From Ophiosphaerella korrae (Eukaryota; Ascomycota; Dothideomycetes; Pleosporales; Phaeosphaeriaceae): a stretch of 16,859 nucleotides of DNA. The DNA lies in the NCBI GenBank assembly GCA_028456385.1, contig JALNQF010000683.1, forward strand, positions 1 to 16,859. The letters run 5' to 3'. Each line of letters begins with the position of its first letter. Position 1 is the stretch's first letter. Of the stretch, positions 1 to 8,628 are shown one piece after another. The notes below the pieces were generated by a model. The model saw only the letters and a program-made list of their open reading frames with translations, ran no database searches and was not told the origin of the DNA. A program made the translations under genes and the position numbers.

Positions 1-504
1 TAGGTTAACTTTAGGTTTAAATTTTAAGAAGTTTATCGTTAGTTATTAAGGATTTAGAAAAGATATAGAAAAAATACAATTAGAAGTTATTTTATCCTTA
101 ATAGACTAATAAATTAGTAGTCTATTTAGTAAGTTTATCTTTTATAATAAAGTTATTACTTTTTTCTATTTAAATTAACTAAATAAGTAGATAATAAATA
201 TACTATAAAAATTTAGTAATATAATCTCTACTAGCCTACTAAACACTAGATAAAATAAAAATTGAATTTTATACGCTAACAAAAAAGTTCTATTAGGTTG
301 AATTTTACAAAAAAAAAAGTCCTCTAAACAGTTTAAATCCTAGCTTGTATTTACTTAGTAATTAAAATTTGTTGTAAGCTAAAATAAAGTCCTAGATATT
401 TTCTTTAAGATTTATATTTGCTTATATTTTTAGCTATTTTATTCGGAGAGATATTACTAGTTTAAAACTATAACTTTTTTTTAGGCTTTTTTTTCGTGTT
501 ACCT
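1..504. other. Left flank, origin unclear
   Basis: About 500 bases with no recognisable complete feature. It does not align with the part of element 1 that would continue fragment A (about 4690-5190), so A ends or is interrupted near 505. It keeps a little more TG and CA than the rest, including TGA at two places near 263 and 299, a trinucleotide almost absent elsewhere. The two short tracts containing those TGAs resemble each other (ttgaatttta). It may be part of a different, less mutated repeat. The only coding-like signal is the short RT-like stretch at 20-91. Confidence 0.5.
20..91 (+). pseudogene. Possible Gypsy RT C-terminal fragment
   Basis: Plus-strand frame 3 nucleotides wide from about base 14 reads F-K-K-F-I-V-S-Y-stop-G-F-R-K-D-I-E-K-I-Q. 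Gypsy reverse transcriptases have a conserved stretch after the thumb of the form FLGxIVSxxGxxxDPEKIxAI, which this resembles, with the stop where CAA or CAG could have been. The following codons do not clearly continue with the usual FLGLxxFYRRFI segment. If real, it lies on the opposite strand to every other element here and belongs to a different copy. The match is short and could be chance. Confidence 0.3.
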
Positions 505-1397
505 TACTATACTAAAGATTAAAAGTTTTATATTTAACTTTTTTTTATTACGTTATTAATAAATACTTACTTAATTTTTAACTTTTTTTTTATTTTTTAG
601 TTTATTAAGCTCTAACCTATATTTTTTTCTTCTTTTAAGTCTATTACTAAGTCTTATAGCTAATATTTTAGAAAGTACTCTTTAGGCTTAATAAGCTACT
701 CTTATTTTTTATATTTATCTAAAAATTCTCTTTTATATACACTTATATTAGCTTTTAATATATCTCTCTTAATATTATTAATTTTCTTTATTTTTTAATT
801 AGTCTTTAAGTTAGCTATTTATAACTATAGTAACTTTAATATAATATTTTATTTATTATTAATTATTATTATATCTATAACTAAGTTCTTTATTTTTATC
901 TTTTTTAGTTTTAATATAGAGAGTACTATTTTATACTTTATAAGTTTCTAAAATAGCTTTCTTTTAATTATACTTAGTTATTAAGAGTACTTCTTTATTA
1001 TATTATATATTTTTTATATTTCTATTAACTTTTTAGATATAAAGTTCTTTATAGCTTTACTATAAATTATAACTTATACTCTTTTTTTTTAAAATATACT
1101 TATTTATAGAATATATAAGATTATTATACTTTCTAGCTTTTTTTATTTAAGCTATTTTATAAATTACTTATTTAGTTAAAGCTATAGCTTTACGTAGAGC
1201 TTATAATCTTCATATTTTAGGTATTTATTTTCTATATATTTATACTAAGGTTTTCTTAAGATATATTCTTAAGATAATTTCTTTCTTAGTTTAATTACTA
1301 TATACGTTTTATTAAGTATTTTAATTATTTTTTAACTTTTAATATAGTTACTTTTAATTACCTATATATAGTTATAGCTATTTTAGTATACTAGCTA
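505..1397 (-). pseudogene. Fragment A: protease to RT start of a Gypsy element
   Basis: This stretch aligns by eye along its length with about 5190-6085 of element 1, the linker, protease and start of RT, but is clearly diverged from it. On the minus strand the protease active-site region reads Y-S-K-A-I-K-N-F-I-S-K-K at 1029-1064, matching N-S-R-A-I-R-N-F-I in element 1, so a D-S-G-A site has been destroyed. The block corresponding to D-I-I-L-G-M-P-W lies near 840-880 and is also degraded. The homology continues to 1397, the base before element 1's LTR, and is cut there. The gag part of A should therefore lie to the right of both inserted elements, outside the window. The left limit near 505 is approximate. 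Frames are broken by stops and small indels, and no product is possible. Confidence 0.75.
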
Positions 1398-1624
1398 TAT
1401 AACGTGCTTACTAGAGTTAACTTCCTAGTAGCTTTCTAGTTATTAGTAGATTAGGAGGTAATAATAAAAGCTTGTATAGTAATCTATAATAGGCTATAAA
1501 TAAATAGGAGATGTTTTATAGCTATTGTAGTATTATTACCTATAGTTAATAATTAAATTACTAATACTATCCTAATAATATATAGTCTATTAACTATATA
1601 CTTATACTAATCTATTTATATAAT
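1398..1624 (-). repeat. Element 1 left LTR (3' LTR), matched part
   Basis: Direct repeat of 8044-8270 with about 11 substitutions in 227 bases and no indel; ten are transitions and one (g/t in the attgtag/atcttag tract) is a transversion. On the element's own strand this is the downstream LTR and ends with CGTTATA, from CGTTACA. The match to the right copy stops at 1624, but that is where element 2 begins in the other copy. The real LTR may run on to about 1794, just before a purine-rich tract on the minus strand. Confidence 0.9.
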
Positions 1625-1677
1625 ACTATAGATTACTACTAATTTATTTATATATAACTATAGATTACTACTATATA
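1614..1677. repeat. 32-bp imperfect tandem duplication
   Basis: A segment of about 27 bases from 1614 (atttatataatactatagat and on) recurs at 1646 with a 32-base offset and only small differences. It straddles the point where the two LTR copies of element 1 cease to match. This supports the view that the LTR continues past 1624 and that the right copy was interrupted inside this repeat. Confidence 0.7.
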
Positions 1678-1794
1678 TCTTAATTATAAGTAGTTTCTTA
1701 ATTAAAATTATTACTCTACTTATCATATACTTTATTATTACCTAAGTTAAGACTAATTAGTTCTATCTTAATTTCCCTTATTACGCCTATAATA

Positions 1795-1810
1795 CTATCT
1801 TCCTCTCTAG
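1795..1810 (-). promoter_or_regulatory. Candidate polypurine tract of element 1
   Basis: On the minus strand the tract reads ctagagaggaagatag, the most purine-rich run between the chromodomain region and the left LTR. A polypurine tract primes plus-strand DNA synthesis directly upstream of the 3' LTR. If it is real, the LTR starts at about 1794 with TATTATAGG (from TGTTATAGG) and is about 397 bases long. Purine runs are common in the neighbourhood, so this is tentative. Confidence 0.35.
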
Positions 1811-2371
1811 ATAGGTCTTAGTTTTCTTACTCTAGAGCTAAAGTTATTAATCTAGTTTCTTTATTAATATAGAGTTCTTTATACTCTCTTATACTTACTA
1901 AATCTACTCTTTATTATCTTTAATTAGTAGATTATATATTATATTATAGTATTACTATATTTCTTTATTTTTGTTATAAATCTTTAAATCTTCTTTTAGA
2001 GTATATTTCTTTAAAATATAGTAAGGCTTATAAGGTATATATTTATACTAATACTTATACGTCTTATAATCTTTCTAGTATTTCTCTTATAAAATATAGG
2101 TTAATAATACTTATTTATATATTTATACTTATTTATATATTTATACTTATTTATATATTTATACTTATTTATATATTTATACTTATTTATATATTTATAC
2201 TTATTTATATATTTATACTTATTTATATATTTATACTTATTTATAATAGAGAGAGCTATTAACTATACTTAAGATAAACTATTTAGATAGATTACTAAAG
2301 CTAAAAAAGAACGTAATTAGATTCTAAGTATATAAGTAGAAAATTATACTTATCTAATTTATCTTTATAAG
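1811..2371 (-). other. Element 1 presumed 3' untranslated region
   Basis: Between the end of the recognisable pol tail and the presumed LTR. No protein similarity is visible. It contains the 18-base minisatellite at 2108-2245. The boundary with the coding tail is approximate, because the original stop codon cannot be told from RIP-created stops. Confidence 0.5.
2108..2245. repeat. 18-bp minisatellite, 7.7 copies
   Basis: Seven complete copies of tacttatttatatattta start at 2108, 2126, 2144, 2162, 2180, 2198 and 2216, followed by a 12-base partial copy at 2234-2245. By reading, all copies are identical. The array lies in the presumed 3' untranslated part of element 1, downstream of the chromodomain on the minus strand. 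The 18-base period equals six codons, so a coding origin is possible, but no frame is recognisable. Such uniformity points to recent slippage or recombination. Confidence 0.97.
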
Positions 2372-2567
2372 ACAAAAGCCTTAAATAATAAGAAGTCTAT
2401 TACGTAAGCTATCTTTATAGAGTCTAAGCTTAATTTTAAAGCTATAGTTAGGGCTACTCTTATTATACTAGACGCTTCTATTACCTCTCTATTTAGTAGT
2501 AGTAACGTTAGTTTTCTTAGTTTACTATAAGGCGCTCTAGAGGGTTTTAACTTTAGAACTCCTTTAG
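2372..2567 (-). other. Basic C-terminal tail of element 1 pol
   Basis: After the chromodomain, a minus-strand frame with few stops is rich in K, R, T, N and S (for example T-K-K-T-N-V-T-T-T-K, then F-K-I-K-L-R-L). It looks like a disordered basic tail, often found behind integrase or chromodomain in Gypsy elements. The extent is approximate. Confidence 0.45.
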
Positions 2568-2705
2568 TTTCTTAAGATAATTAAGATTATCTTCTAGTTC
2601 CTATATTTTTTCCTATAGTTATTTTCTTTTATCTATACCTATCTATTCTACTAGATAGTAGTTTCTTCTATTATAAATCTAGTACTATAAGATTTTCTTA
2701 ACTTT
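2568..2705 (-). other. Chromodomain of element 1
   Basis: The minus strand reads V-K-K-I-L-stop, then R-R-N-Y-Y-L-V-E-stop-I-G-I-D-K-R-K-stop-L-stop-E-K, then E-L-E-D-N-L. The chromodomain pattern is VExIL, then YLVKWxGY, then TWE, then NL. Stops fall where the aromatic-cage tryptophans (TGG) belong. Chromodomains bind methylated histone H3 tails and mark the chromovirus clade. Confidence 0.8.
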
Positions 2706-2829
2706 TTATTTTTTTTATTCTTTATATATATCTACTTTATATACTAGTAGTTCTATATTTTATAGTACTATCTTAAGTAGTACTACGTAGAAAGTTAGGT
2801 ATATCTTTATTTTATTTAGTAGCTTTAAT

Positions 2830-3760
2830 TTAAATATAACTACTATAACTTCTTTTTTAATTTTGTATAGTCTTATTTTAACGTAATCTAATTTTAAACT
2901 TATGTATTTACTCTTAATATTTTTTCTAACTAACTATACTTTTTCTCTCTTTTTAAATTAGGGTCCCTCTCTATATTTCTTATTATAGTACTTTACTATA
3001 TAATTATATAAGAACTCTATATTTTATCTTAGTTAATTATATATATCTCTAAGTTTATTAGCGAAGTTTTTTCTTCTTAGAGACTAAGATACTTCTAGTC
3101 TTAGTATTTTATATACGTTAAAGTTAAATCTATAGTTTATAAAGAAAGGTAATACTCTTATTACTATATTCTTTACGCTATTATATATAAACTATACTAT
3201 AGGTAGTAACTATACCTAATTGTTTTAGTTATAGTTAAGGTAGTATCTTAAGTACTATTCTACTATCTAATTTATTTATTCTAACTATTTATCTGTCTAT
3301 AGATAATATATAGTAGATATTACGTGTTTAATTCCTAATTACGCTATTATTATTCTTTATAATTTTAATATAAATCTTACGTCTCTATCTATAATAATCT
3401 TGTCTAGTAGTCTATATTAACTAATTATAGTTTCTAGAACTTAGTATATAGTAACTTCTATCTTACTCTTCTCTTTATATAGTCTAAAGTATAAATACTT
3501 TATAAGTATATCTACTATTATTAGGATTCTATTATATTCTACTCCTAATATTAGGTTTTTAGACTTAGGTAGTTTTGTAATAAAGTCTATTATAATAACT
3601 CTCTATAGTTATTCTAGTACTTTTACTAGTTATAGTATTCTATATAGTATATATCTATTATACTTATTTTTTTAATATTCTATATAATCTTGTAGTACCT
3701 CTATTACTAATTATCTTACTTTTAGAATATAGTAGTTCTTTAGTAACTTATTAAAGGTTT
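2830..3760 (-). other. Integrase of element 1 (HHCC, DDE, GPY-like)
   Basis: This is the best preserved domain. The zinc-binding part (about 3600-3760) reads I-N-K-T-F-N-K-L-L-K with histidines and cysteines turned to Y. The catalytic core opens D-F-I-T-K-L-P-K-S-K with the first Asp at 3585-3587. The second Asp is in I-I-I-D-R-D-V-R-F at 3387-3389. The Glu is in T-D-K-stop-L-E at 3279-3281, exactly 35 residues after the second Asp. All three catalytic codons are intact. A C-terminal module, L-D-Y-V-K-I-R-L-Y-K-I-K-K, near 2830-2900 corresponds to the GPY/F motif. Confidence 0.93.
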
Positions 3761-3999
3761 TATTAATTCTTTAGTATCTATATACTAGTAATTTATAGAA
3801 TTATTATATAAATTCTTTTTAGATCTTCTTTAGAATATATATTCTTTTATACACTTATACAAGTCTTTCTTAAATCTCTAATTTCTCTATTTCTTTAGAT
3901 ATTTCTTGTATTATTTTCTAAATCTATTTATCTAGCTTACTACTTTTTCTTTTAAGTATTATAGATATTTTAGGTATATTAAGACTAAATACCTTTCTT

Positions 4000-4450
4000 T
4001 ATTCTTAACTAGAACTATACTAGTTATACTTACTTCTTTTTATAAGTCTAGTCTTTTACTAAGAGTATCTATAAATTAGTTATCTTTCTCTTTTATATAT
4101 ATAATTTCTAGGTTAAATATTAATAAGAACTCCTACTATCTTATATAGTATTAAGATAGTTCTTTATTTATTATAAATCTTATTAGATTTTTATAGTCTA
4201 TATAGACTTTTATCTAATACTTTACTTTTTATAAGTATACTCTCTATTATTTAAACGCTTTATAGATTACTAGTATTTTTTTATTATAGATTAAGTAGTT
4301 AAGCTCTACTAGCTTTATTTTCTTAGAGAAGTACTTAACTAAGTATTCTTTTTTAGTCTTTAGGTCTTTCTGTATTAGTGCTATTCTATATACTAAGTTA
4401 GATATATCTATTTTTACTATTACTAGTAGGTCTAGGTTATATATTCTAAT
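4000..4450 (-). other. RNase H of element 1
   Basis: On the minus strand, V-K-I-D-I-S-N-L-V-Y-R-I-A-L-I-Q-K-D matches the Gypsy RNase H opening (T/I-D-A-S-x-x-A-x-G-x-x-L-x-Q). The first catalytic Asp is at 4406-4408 and intact, while the following Ala became Ile (gca to ata). RNase H removes the RNA strand from the RNA/DNA hybrid. The downstream limit is approximate. Confidence 0.8.
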
Positions 4451-4559
4451 AACTAGGTTTTCTATAAATTGCTTCTTAACTTTATTAAATACTTCTTTAT
4501 ATTCTTTTATTTATTTAAATAGTATATCTTTTTTTATAAGTTTTATAATTAGTTCTATA

Positions 4560-5300
4560 TCTTTAGACTATCTTACTATTAACTTTCTATAAAAGTTTAC
4601 TAGTCTATAAAATTATTATACTTCTCTTAAGTTTTTAGGTATTAGCTATTCGTTAATTAACTTAATCTTTTCTAAGTTAATTTTAATTTTTCTTAGTTCT
4701 ATAATAAATCTTAGGAAGTTTATTTTTTTTATATAGAATTTATATTTCTTTATTTTAAAGAATATCTTAGCTTCTACTAGCTTTTCTAGTACTTTATATA
4801 TATATTATATATATTCTTCCTCTATTTCTAAAAATATAAGGATATTATCTAGGTATATAAATATAAATACGTCTAAGTATTCTCTTAATACTATGTTAAT
4901 TCTTTCTTAAAAGGCTACTAGTGTATTTATTAAGCTAAAAGGTATAACTACGTACTTATATAGTCTATATTGTATCTTAAATACTATTTTCTATTTATTA
5001 CCTTTTTTAATTCTAATTTAGTAGTAGGCGTTTTAGATATCTAACTTTATAAAAATTATTACTTTTTATAGTTTATCTTGTATTACGTTTATCTATAGTA
5101 AAGGGTATTAATTCTTACTTATAACTATATTAGTTTTTCTAAAATCTATATAAGGTCTTTTATTACTTATTCTCTTTTTATCTATAAATATAAGTCTATA
5201 TACTACTAAAGATTTAGATTCTTTTATCTATTTTTTTATATTATATTTTAAATAAATACTTATTTAATTTTTAACTCTTCTTCTATTTTTTAGTAGACTA
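4560..5300 (-). other. Reverse transcriptase of element 1
   Basis: Reading the minus strand: E-E-E-L-K near 5270-5283; I-K-E-S-K-S at about 5216-5234; R-P-Y-I-D-F-R-K-T-N; K-N-stop-Y-P-L; and the catalytic Y-L-D-N-I-L-I-F at 4832-4855, from Y-L-D-D. The second Asp became Asn (gat to aat), the expected RIP change. The spacing and order are typical of Gypsy RT. Confidence 0.93.
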
Positions 5301-5489
5301 GACTCTATCTTACGTCCTTTCCTTTTTTTACTTCTATTACTAAGTCCTATAACTATATTCTAGAAGATAGTCTTTAGGCTTTATAAGTTATTTTTCTTAT
5401 TTCTTATATTCTTTAAAGAATTCTCTTTTGTAGGTATTTATATTAGCCTTTAATATATCTATTCTATTATAATTAATCTTTTCTATTCT

Positions 5490-5800
5490 CTAATTAATAT
5501 ATAGGTTAGTTATCTATAACTATAGTATACCTAGTATTATATCTTATTTATTATTAATTATTGTTATATCTATAACTATATTTTTAATAGTTATCTTTTC
5601 TAATTTAAGTGTAGAGGGAATTGTTTTAAACCTAATAGGTTCCTAGAATAGTTTCTCTTTAATTGTACTTAGTTATTAAGAGTATTTCTTTATTATATAT
5701 TATATTCTTTATATTTCTATAAATTTTTTTAATATAAAATTCCTTATAGCTCTACTATTAATTATTAATTATACTTTCTTTCTTTAGTATATACTTATTT
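5490..5800 (-). other. Aspartic protease of element 1
   Basis: The active site reads N-S-R-A-I-R-N-F-I at 5733-5759 on the minus strand, from D-S-G-A; both changes fit TpG to TpA. The second hallmark, D-I-I-L-G-I-L-stop, at 5520-5543 corresponds to D-I-I-L-G-M-P-W. This retropepsin would cut the polyprotein. It is the same region as preserved in fragment A. Confidence 0.88.
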
Positions 5801-6939
5801 TTGTAATATATAGGCTTTCTATACTTTCTAGCTATTTTTACTTAGGTAGTTTTATAAATTATCTATTTTTCTAAAGCTATAGCTTTACTTAAAGTTTATA
5901 TTCTTTATACTTTAGATATTTATTATATATATATTTGTACTATAGTCCTCCTTAGACGTATTTCTTAGATAATTTTAGGCCTAGTCTTACTACTACGTAT
6001 CTATCTTTTAGAATTATTTCTTATCTTTAGATATCTTTTATTAGAATTACTCTTGTATAGTTATAGCCTTTTCTCTTTATAAGCTATACTTTATTATTTA
6101 CTTTAGAGTTTCTATATATAATATAATTCTTATCTAGGTATAATATCTATAATACTTTAAAATATACTAGGTGTTTTAGATCTATTATCTTGTTATCTCC
6201 TTTCTAGTATTTACTTTTTCTAGGTATATCTATTATTAGAATATAGTATACTACTAGTATTCTTAGTATATAAGCTTTATTAATCTATTACGTCTTTTTT
6301 ATAAGGTACTACTATTTTCTTTATATAGGTATTTTTTTTACTATAACTATATATTACTTTATCTATTCTTAAAATAGTTTAAATTTTATTTCTTTAAGGT
6401 TACGTTCTTTTTAGTCTTTATACGCTTCTTCTATATTTATAACTATTAAATATATTTAAATAAACTTCTATTCTTTATTTTATTCTTTTATATCTATTAT
6501 TATATAGCTATTATAGCTATATATATTTAGCTAGGTATACTCTATACTTTTTATACTAACTTATCTCTTACTTTCTTATAGTTCTTTAGAAGAAGCTATA
6601 GTAGTCTCTTTATCTAGTACTAGTTCTTTAGCTTAGATTAATAGAATCTAGAGTTCTTTTCCTTCTAAGTTTTCTATTAGTAGGTCTATTGTATATACTA
6701 TTTCTTCTAGCTATACTTTTATTCTTTCTTTTATTACTACTACTTTATTCTTTTATAAGAACTATCTTACTCTTTCTTTACTAGATTAGTATATATAGTA
6801 GTTATTTTTATAATAAAAGGTCTAATAGAGTATTATATATTATAGTTTTTTACTCCTTACTACTTTTTCTTAAGGTTTAGCTTATACTTTTAGTACTTCC
6901 TTCTTACTTTTAGTTGTTTTTAACTATATTTCTTTATCT

Positions 6940-7990
6940 TTTTTATAGTTTTTACTTCTATAGTCTTTTATAAAGTATCTTAGCTCCTTATATTTATAAT
7001 ATACTATATCCTTTTTCTTTTATAATTAGTAGTCTTTTATATAGTAGCCTTTCTTACTATAGTTAAAGTATGTAAAGTCTTTATTTTTCTTTTTCTTCTA
7101 GTCCTTATTAGTATTAAAGATTATTAGATCTCTAGTATCTTAGTTTCTAGGTTAGCTACTATACTTGTTCTTTTTCTATTCTTAGAGATTATTATTAATT
7201 TATATTACCTATTACTTTAAAGCTTCTAATATTCTAGGTTTCTCTATATAGATTATCTTGTATTAGATTTTCTTATTTAGTCTTTGTTTAAATTATATTA
7301 TTAATACTAATTTATTCTATTCTATATTCTATAATAGTTATTTAAATTATAATATATACTTAGGTATACTTTTCTATTGTACAAGTCTTTTAAGCTTTTT
7401 TTTTACTTATTAGGTAATATCTATATCTCTAAATACTACTCTTATTTATCTAGTAAAGTATTTATAGCTTCTAAAAATAGCTTTAGTTTTGTCTTTCTAG
7501 TATATAGAGGTATATATTGTATAGTCTATCTAGTAAAGTTTAAACTATCTTATTATATCTTTTTTAAAGTATATTCTAATATATATTACTTTTTTTTCTT
7601 TTATATTAAAGTATAGTACTTATATATTTATCTAGAGTTATACTAATACTATAAAAGGTTTTAGTTCTTCTTGTATTCTATTAAACTTCTTAAGAATAAG
7701 TATCTTAGGTAGTTTCTTTGTTACACTCGTTTTTAGTTATTAGGTAATTAGTTCTATTTAGTTCTAACTTTTAATAATAGCTTTAATCTATACTTTATTT
7801 TACTTTATATAATCTTGTAGTTTCTTATTCTATATTTCTAAAGCTTTAATTACTATTTTTATATCTTTTTTATTATTAATTAGTTTGTTAATATAATCTT
7901 AAATTATTTCTTATATAGTACTATCTAACTTATAACTACTTTTAGGGACTTTACTTAGTTATTTAGTTAAACTTTTTACTATTATATTAG
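6940..7990 (-). pseudogene. gag: Element 1 gag (coiled coil, capsid, CCHC)
   Basis: Structural polyprotein of the retrotransposon particle, minus strand. The N-terminal part (about 7716-7990) is K/N/Q/E-rich with heptad-like hydrophobic spacing and probably forms a coiled coil; the start is near 7985-7990, where ata-ata-gta suggests a lost ATG. The capsid (about 7200-7715) shows the Gypsy pattern, for example K-K-F-N-R-I-Q-E-E-L-K-P-F-I. A single zinc knuckle at 7029-7070 reads Y-F-N-Y-S-K-K-G-Y-Y-I-K-D-Y; with tgc/tgt turned to tac/tat and cac/cat to tac/tat this is C-x2-C-x4-H-x4-C. Many stops make it non-functional. The capsid match rests on pattern, not alignment. Confidence 0.85.
7029..7070 (-). 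other. Gag CCHC zinc knuckle (degraded)
   Basis: Fourteen codons with spacing C-x2-C-x4-H-x4-C, in which every C and H codon has become Tyr (TAC or TAT). Each change is a single RIP-type transition. Zinc knuckles bind the element's RNA during packaging. Confidence 0.85.
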
Positions 7991-8043
7991 CTAGACTACG
8001 TACTACTTACGCTTTACTTCTTATAATAACTAAATTAGTAAAG
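7991..8043 (-). other. Element 1 leader and primer-binding site region
   Basis: Short leader between the 5' LTR and the presumed gag start. The primer-binding site should start directly inside the LTR; the minus strand there reads ctttactaatttagt. I cannot match it to a tRNA 3' end after RIP. Confidence 0.4.
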
Positions 8044-8270
8044 TGTAACGTACTTACTAGGGTTAACTTCCTAGTAGCCTTCTAGTTATTAGTAGATTAA
8101 GAGGTAATAATAAAAGCTTATATAGTAATCTATAATAGGCTATAAATAAATAGGAGATGTTTTGTAACTATCTTAGTATTATTACTTATAGTTAATAATT
8201 AAATTACTAATACTATCCTAATAATATATAGTCTATTAACTATATACTTATACTAATCTATTTATATAAT
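8044..8270 (-). repeat. Element 1 right LTR (5' LTR), cut by element 2
   Basis: Same 227-base length as 1398-1624. It keeps TGTAACG at its inner end, where the left copy has TATAACG, so this copy shows the original terminal TG. The match ends exactly at element 2's first base, so its upstream part is probably displaced beyond the right edge of the window. Confidence 0.88.
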
Positions 8271-8361
8271 TATAAAGTAGACTTTACGTAAGATAACTTA
8301 ATAAAGTAGTTTTAATAATTAACTAAAAAGAGTAAATAGTAGATAAAGCTATCTAAGTAAG

Positions 8362-8383
8362 TACTAGGTATATATACCTAGTA
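8362..8383. repeat. 22-bp perfect palindrome
   Basis: tactaggtata followed immediately by its exact reverse complement, with no spacer. It lies inside element 2's left LTR. The right copy is cut by the window end part-way through its first arm, so the second LTR's version is not visible. Confidence 0.9.
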
Positions 8384-8421
8384 GCTTACTAAGCGCTAAC
8401 TAAAAGTAAAAAAGTAGTTAA

Positions 8422-8577
8422 ATATTAGTAAGTTATAAACTTACTAATATATTAGTAAGTTTACAATATTAGTAAGTTTGCGATATTAGTAAGTTATAAA
8501 CTTACTAATATATTAGTAAGTTTATAATATTAGTAAGTTTGCTATATTAGTAAGTTATAAACTTACTAATATTAGTA
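8422..8577. repeat. 61-bp tandem repeats with embedded hairpins
   Basis: Copies start at 8422, 8483 and 8544 (the last incomplete), with very few differences. Each opens with attagtaagtt-ata-aacttactaat, a perfect inverted repeat with 11-base arms, at 8424-8448, 8485-8509 and 8546-8570. The motif attagtaagtt recurs between hairpins in direct orientation. In the inferred LTR these lie upstream of transcription start, where tandem enhancer elements are often found. Confidence 0.95.
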
Positions 8578-8614
8578 CGAAAATAAAAGATATAAGAGAT
8601 AACTCCTTTATATA

Positions 8615-8628
8615 TCTCTCTTCTTTTA
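8615..8628 (-). promoter_or_regulatory. Candidate polypurine tract of element 2
   Basis: The minus strand reads aaaagaagagaga next to the inferred LTR start. A purine run of this kind, directly upstream of a 3' LTR, primes second-strand synthesis. It is used here to place the LTR's inner end at 8614. Confidence 0.55.

Larger units (their letters stand above)
2372..6930 (-). pseudogene. pol: Element 1 pol: PR-RT-RH-IN-chromodomain
   Basis: The minus strand encodes the standard Gypsy order. After a lysine/arginine-rich linker (about 5800-6930) come protease, reverse transcriptase, RNase H, integrase with zinc-binding, DDE and C-terminal modules, a chromodomain, and a basic tail to about 2372. 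The enzyme would copy the element's RNA into DNA and insert it, with the chromodomain expected to steer insertion to modified histones. Frames are interrupted by many TAA/TAG stops at expected CAA, CAG or TGG codons, and at least one 1-base slip occurs just upstream of the RT core near 5240. The boundary with gag is not visible, and a fused gag-pol frame is possible. Individual domains are listed separately. Confidence 0.88.
1398..8270 (-). mobile_element. Element 1: Ty3/Gypsy chromovirus, dead
   Basis: An LTR retrotransposon reading right to left. Two direct copies of 227 bases (1398-1624 and 8044-8270) flank a minus-strand gag-protease-RT-RNase H-integrase-chromodomain order, which defines a Ty3/Gypsy chromovirus. 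The outer end begins TATAACG in one copy and TGTAACG in the other, as expected of a TG...CA LTR end damaged by RIP. It is inserted into fragment A, its relative. The right LTR copy stops matching exactly where element 2 begins, so it is probably incomplete. The left LTR may extend to about 1794. Total length with complete LTRs would be near 7 kb. Every domain carries premature stops. Confidence 0.92.
8271..8614 (-). repeat. Element 2 left LTR (3' LTR)
   Basis: The outer end (TATAAAG, from TGTAAAG) is fixed by the match to 16761. The inner end at about 8614 is inferred from a purine-rich tract on the minus strand just beyond it and from the minus-strand start TATATAAAGG. Only bases 8271-8369 can be checked against the other copy. 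The inferred upstream (U3) half holds the 61-base hairpin repeats. Confidence 0.75.

Noticed and set aside
7377..7616. A 79-codon plus-strand open frame starting with TTG
   Set aside because: It is antisense to element 1's capsid region. Its F/Y/I/K-rich composition is what AT-rich sequence gives by chance, and it has no ATG or ribosome-type start context.
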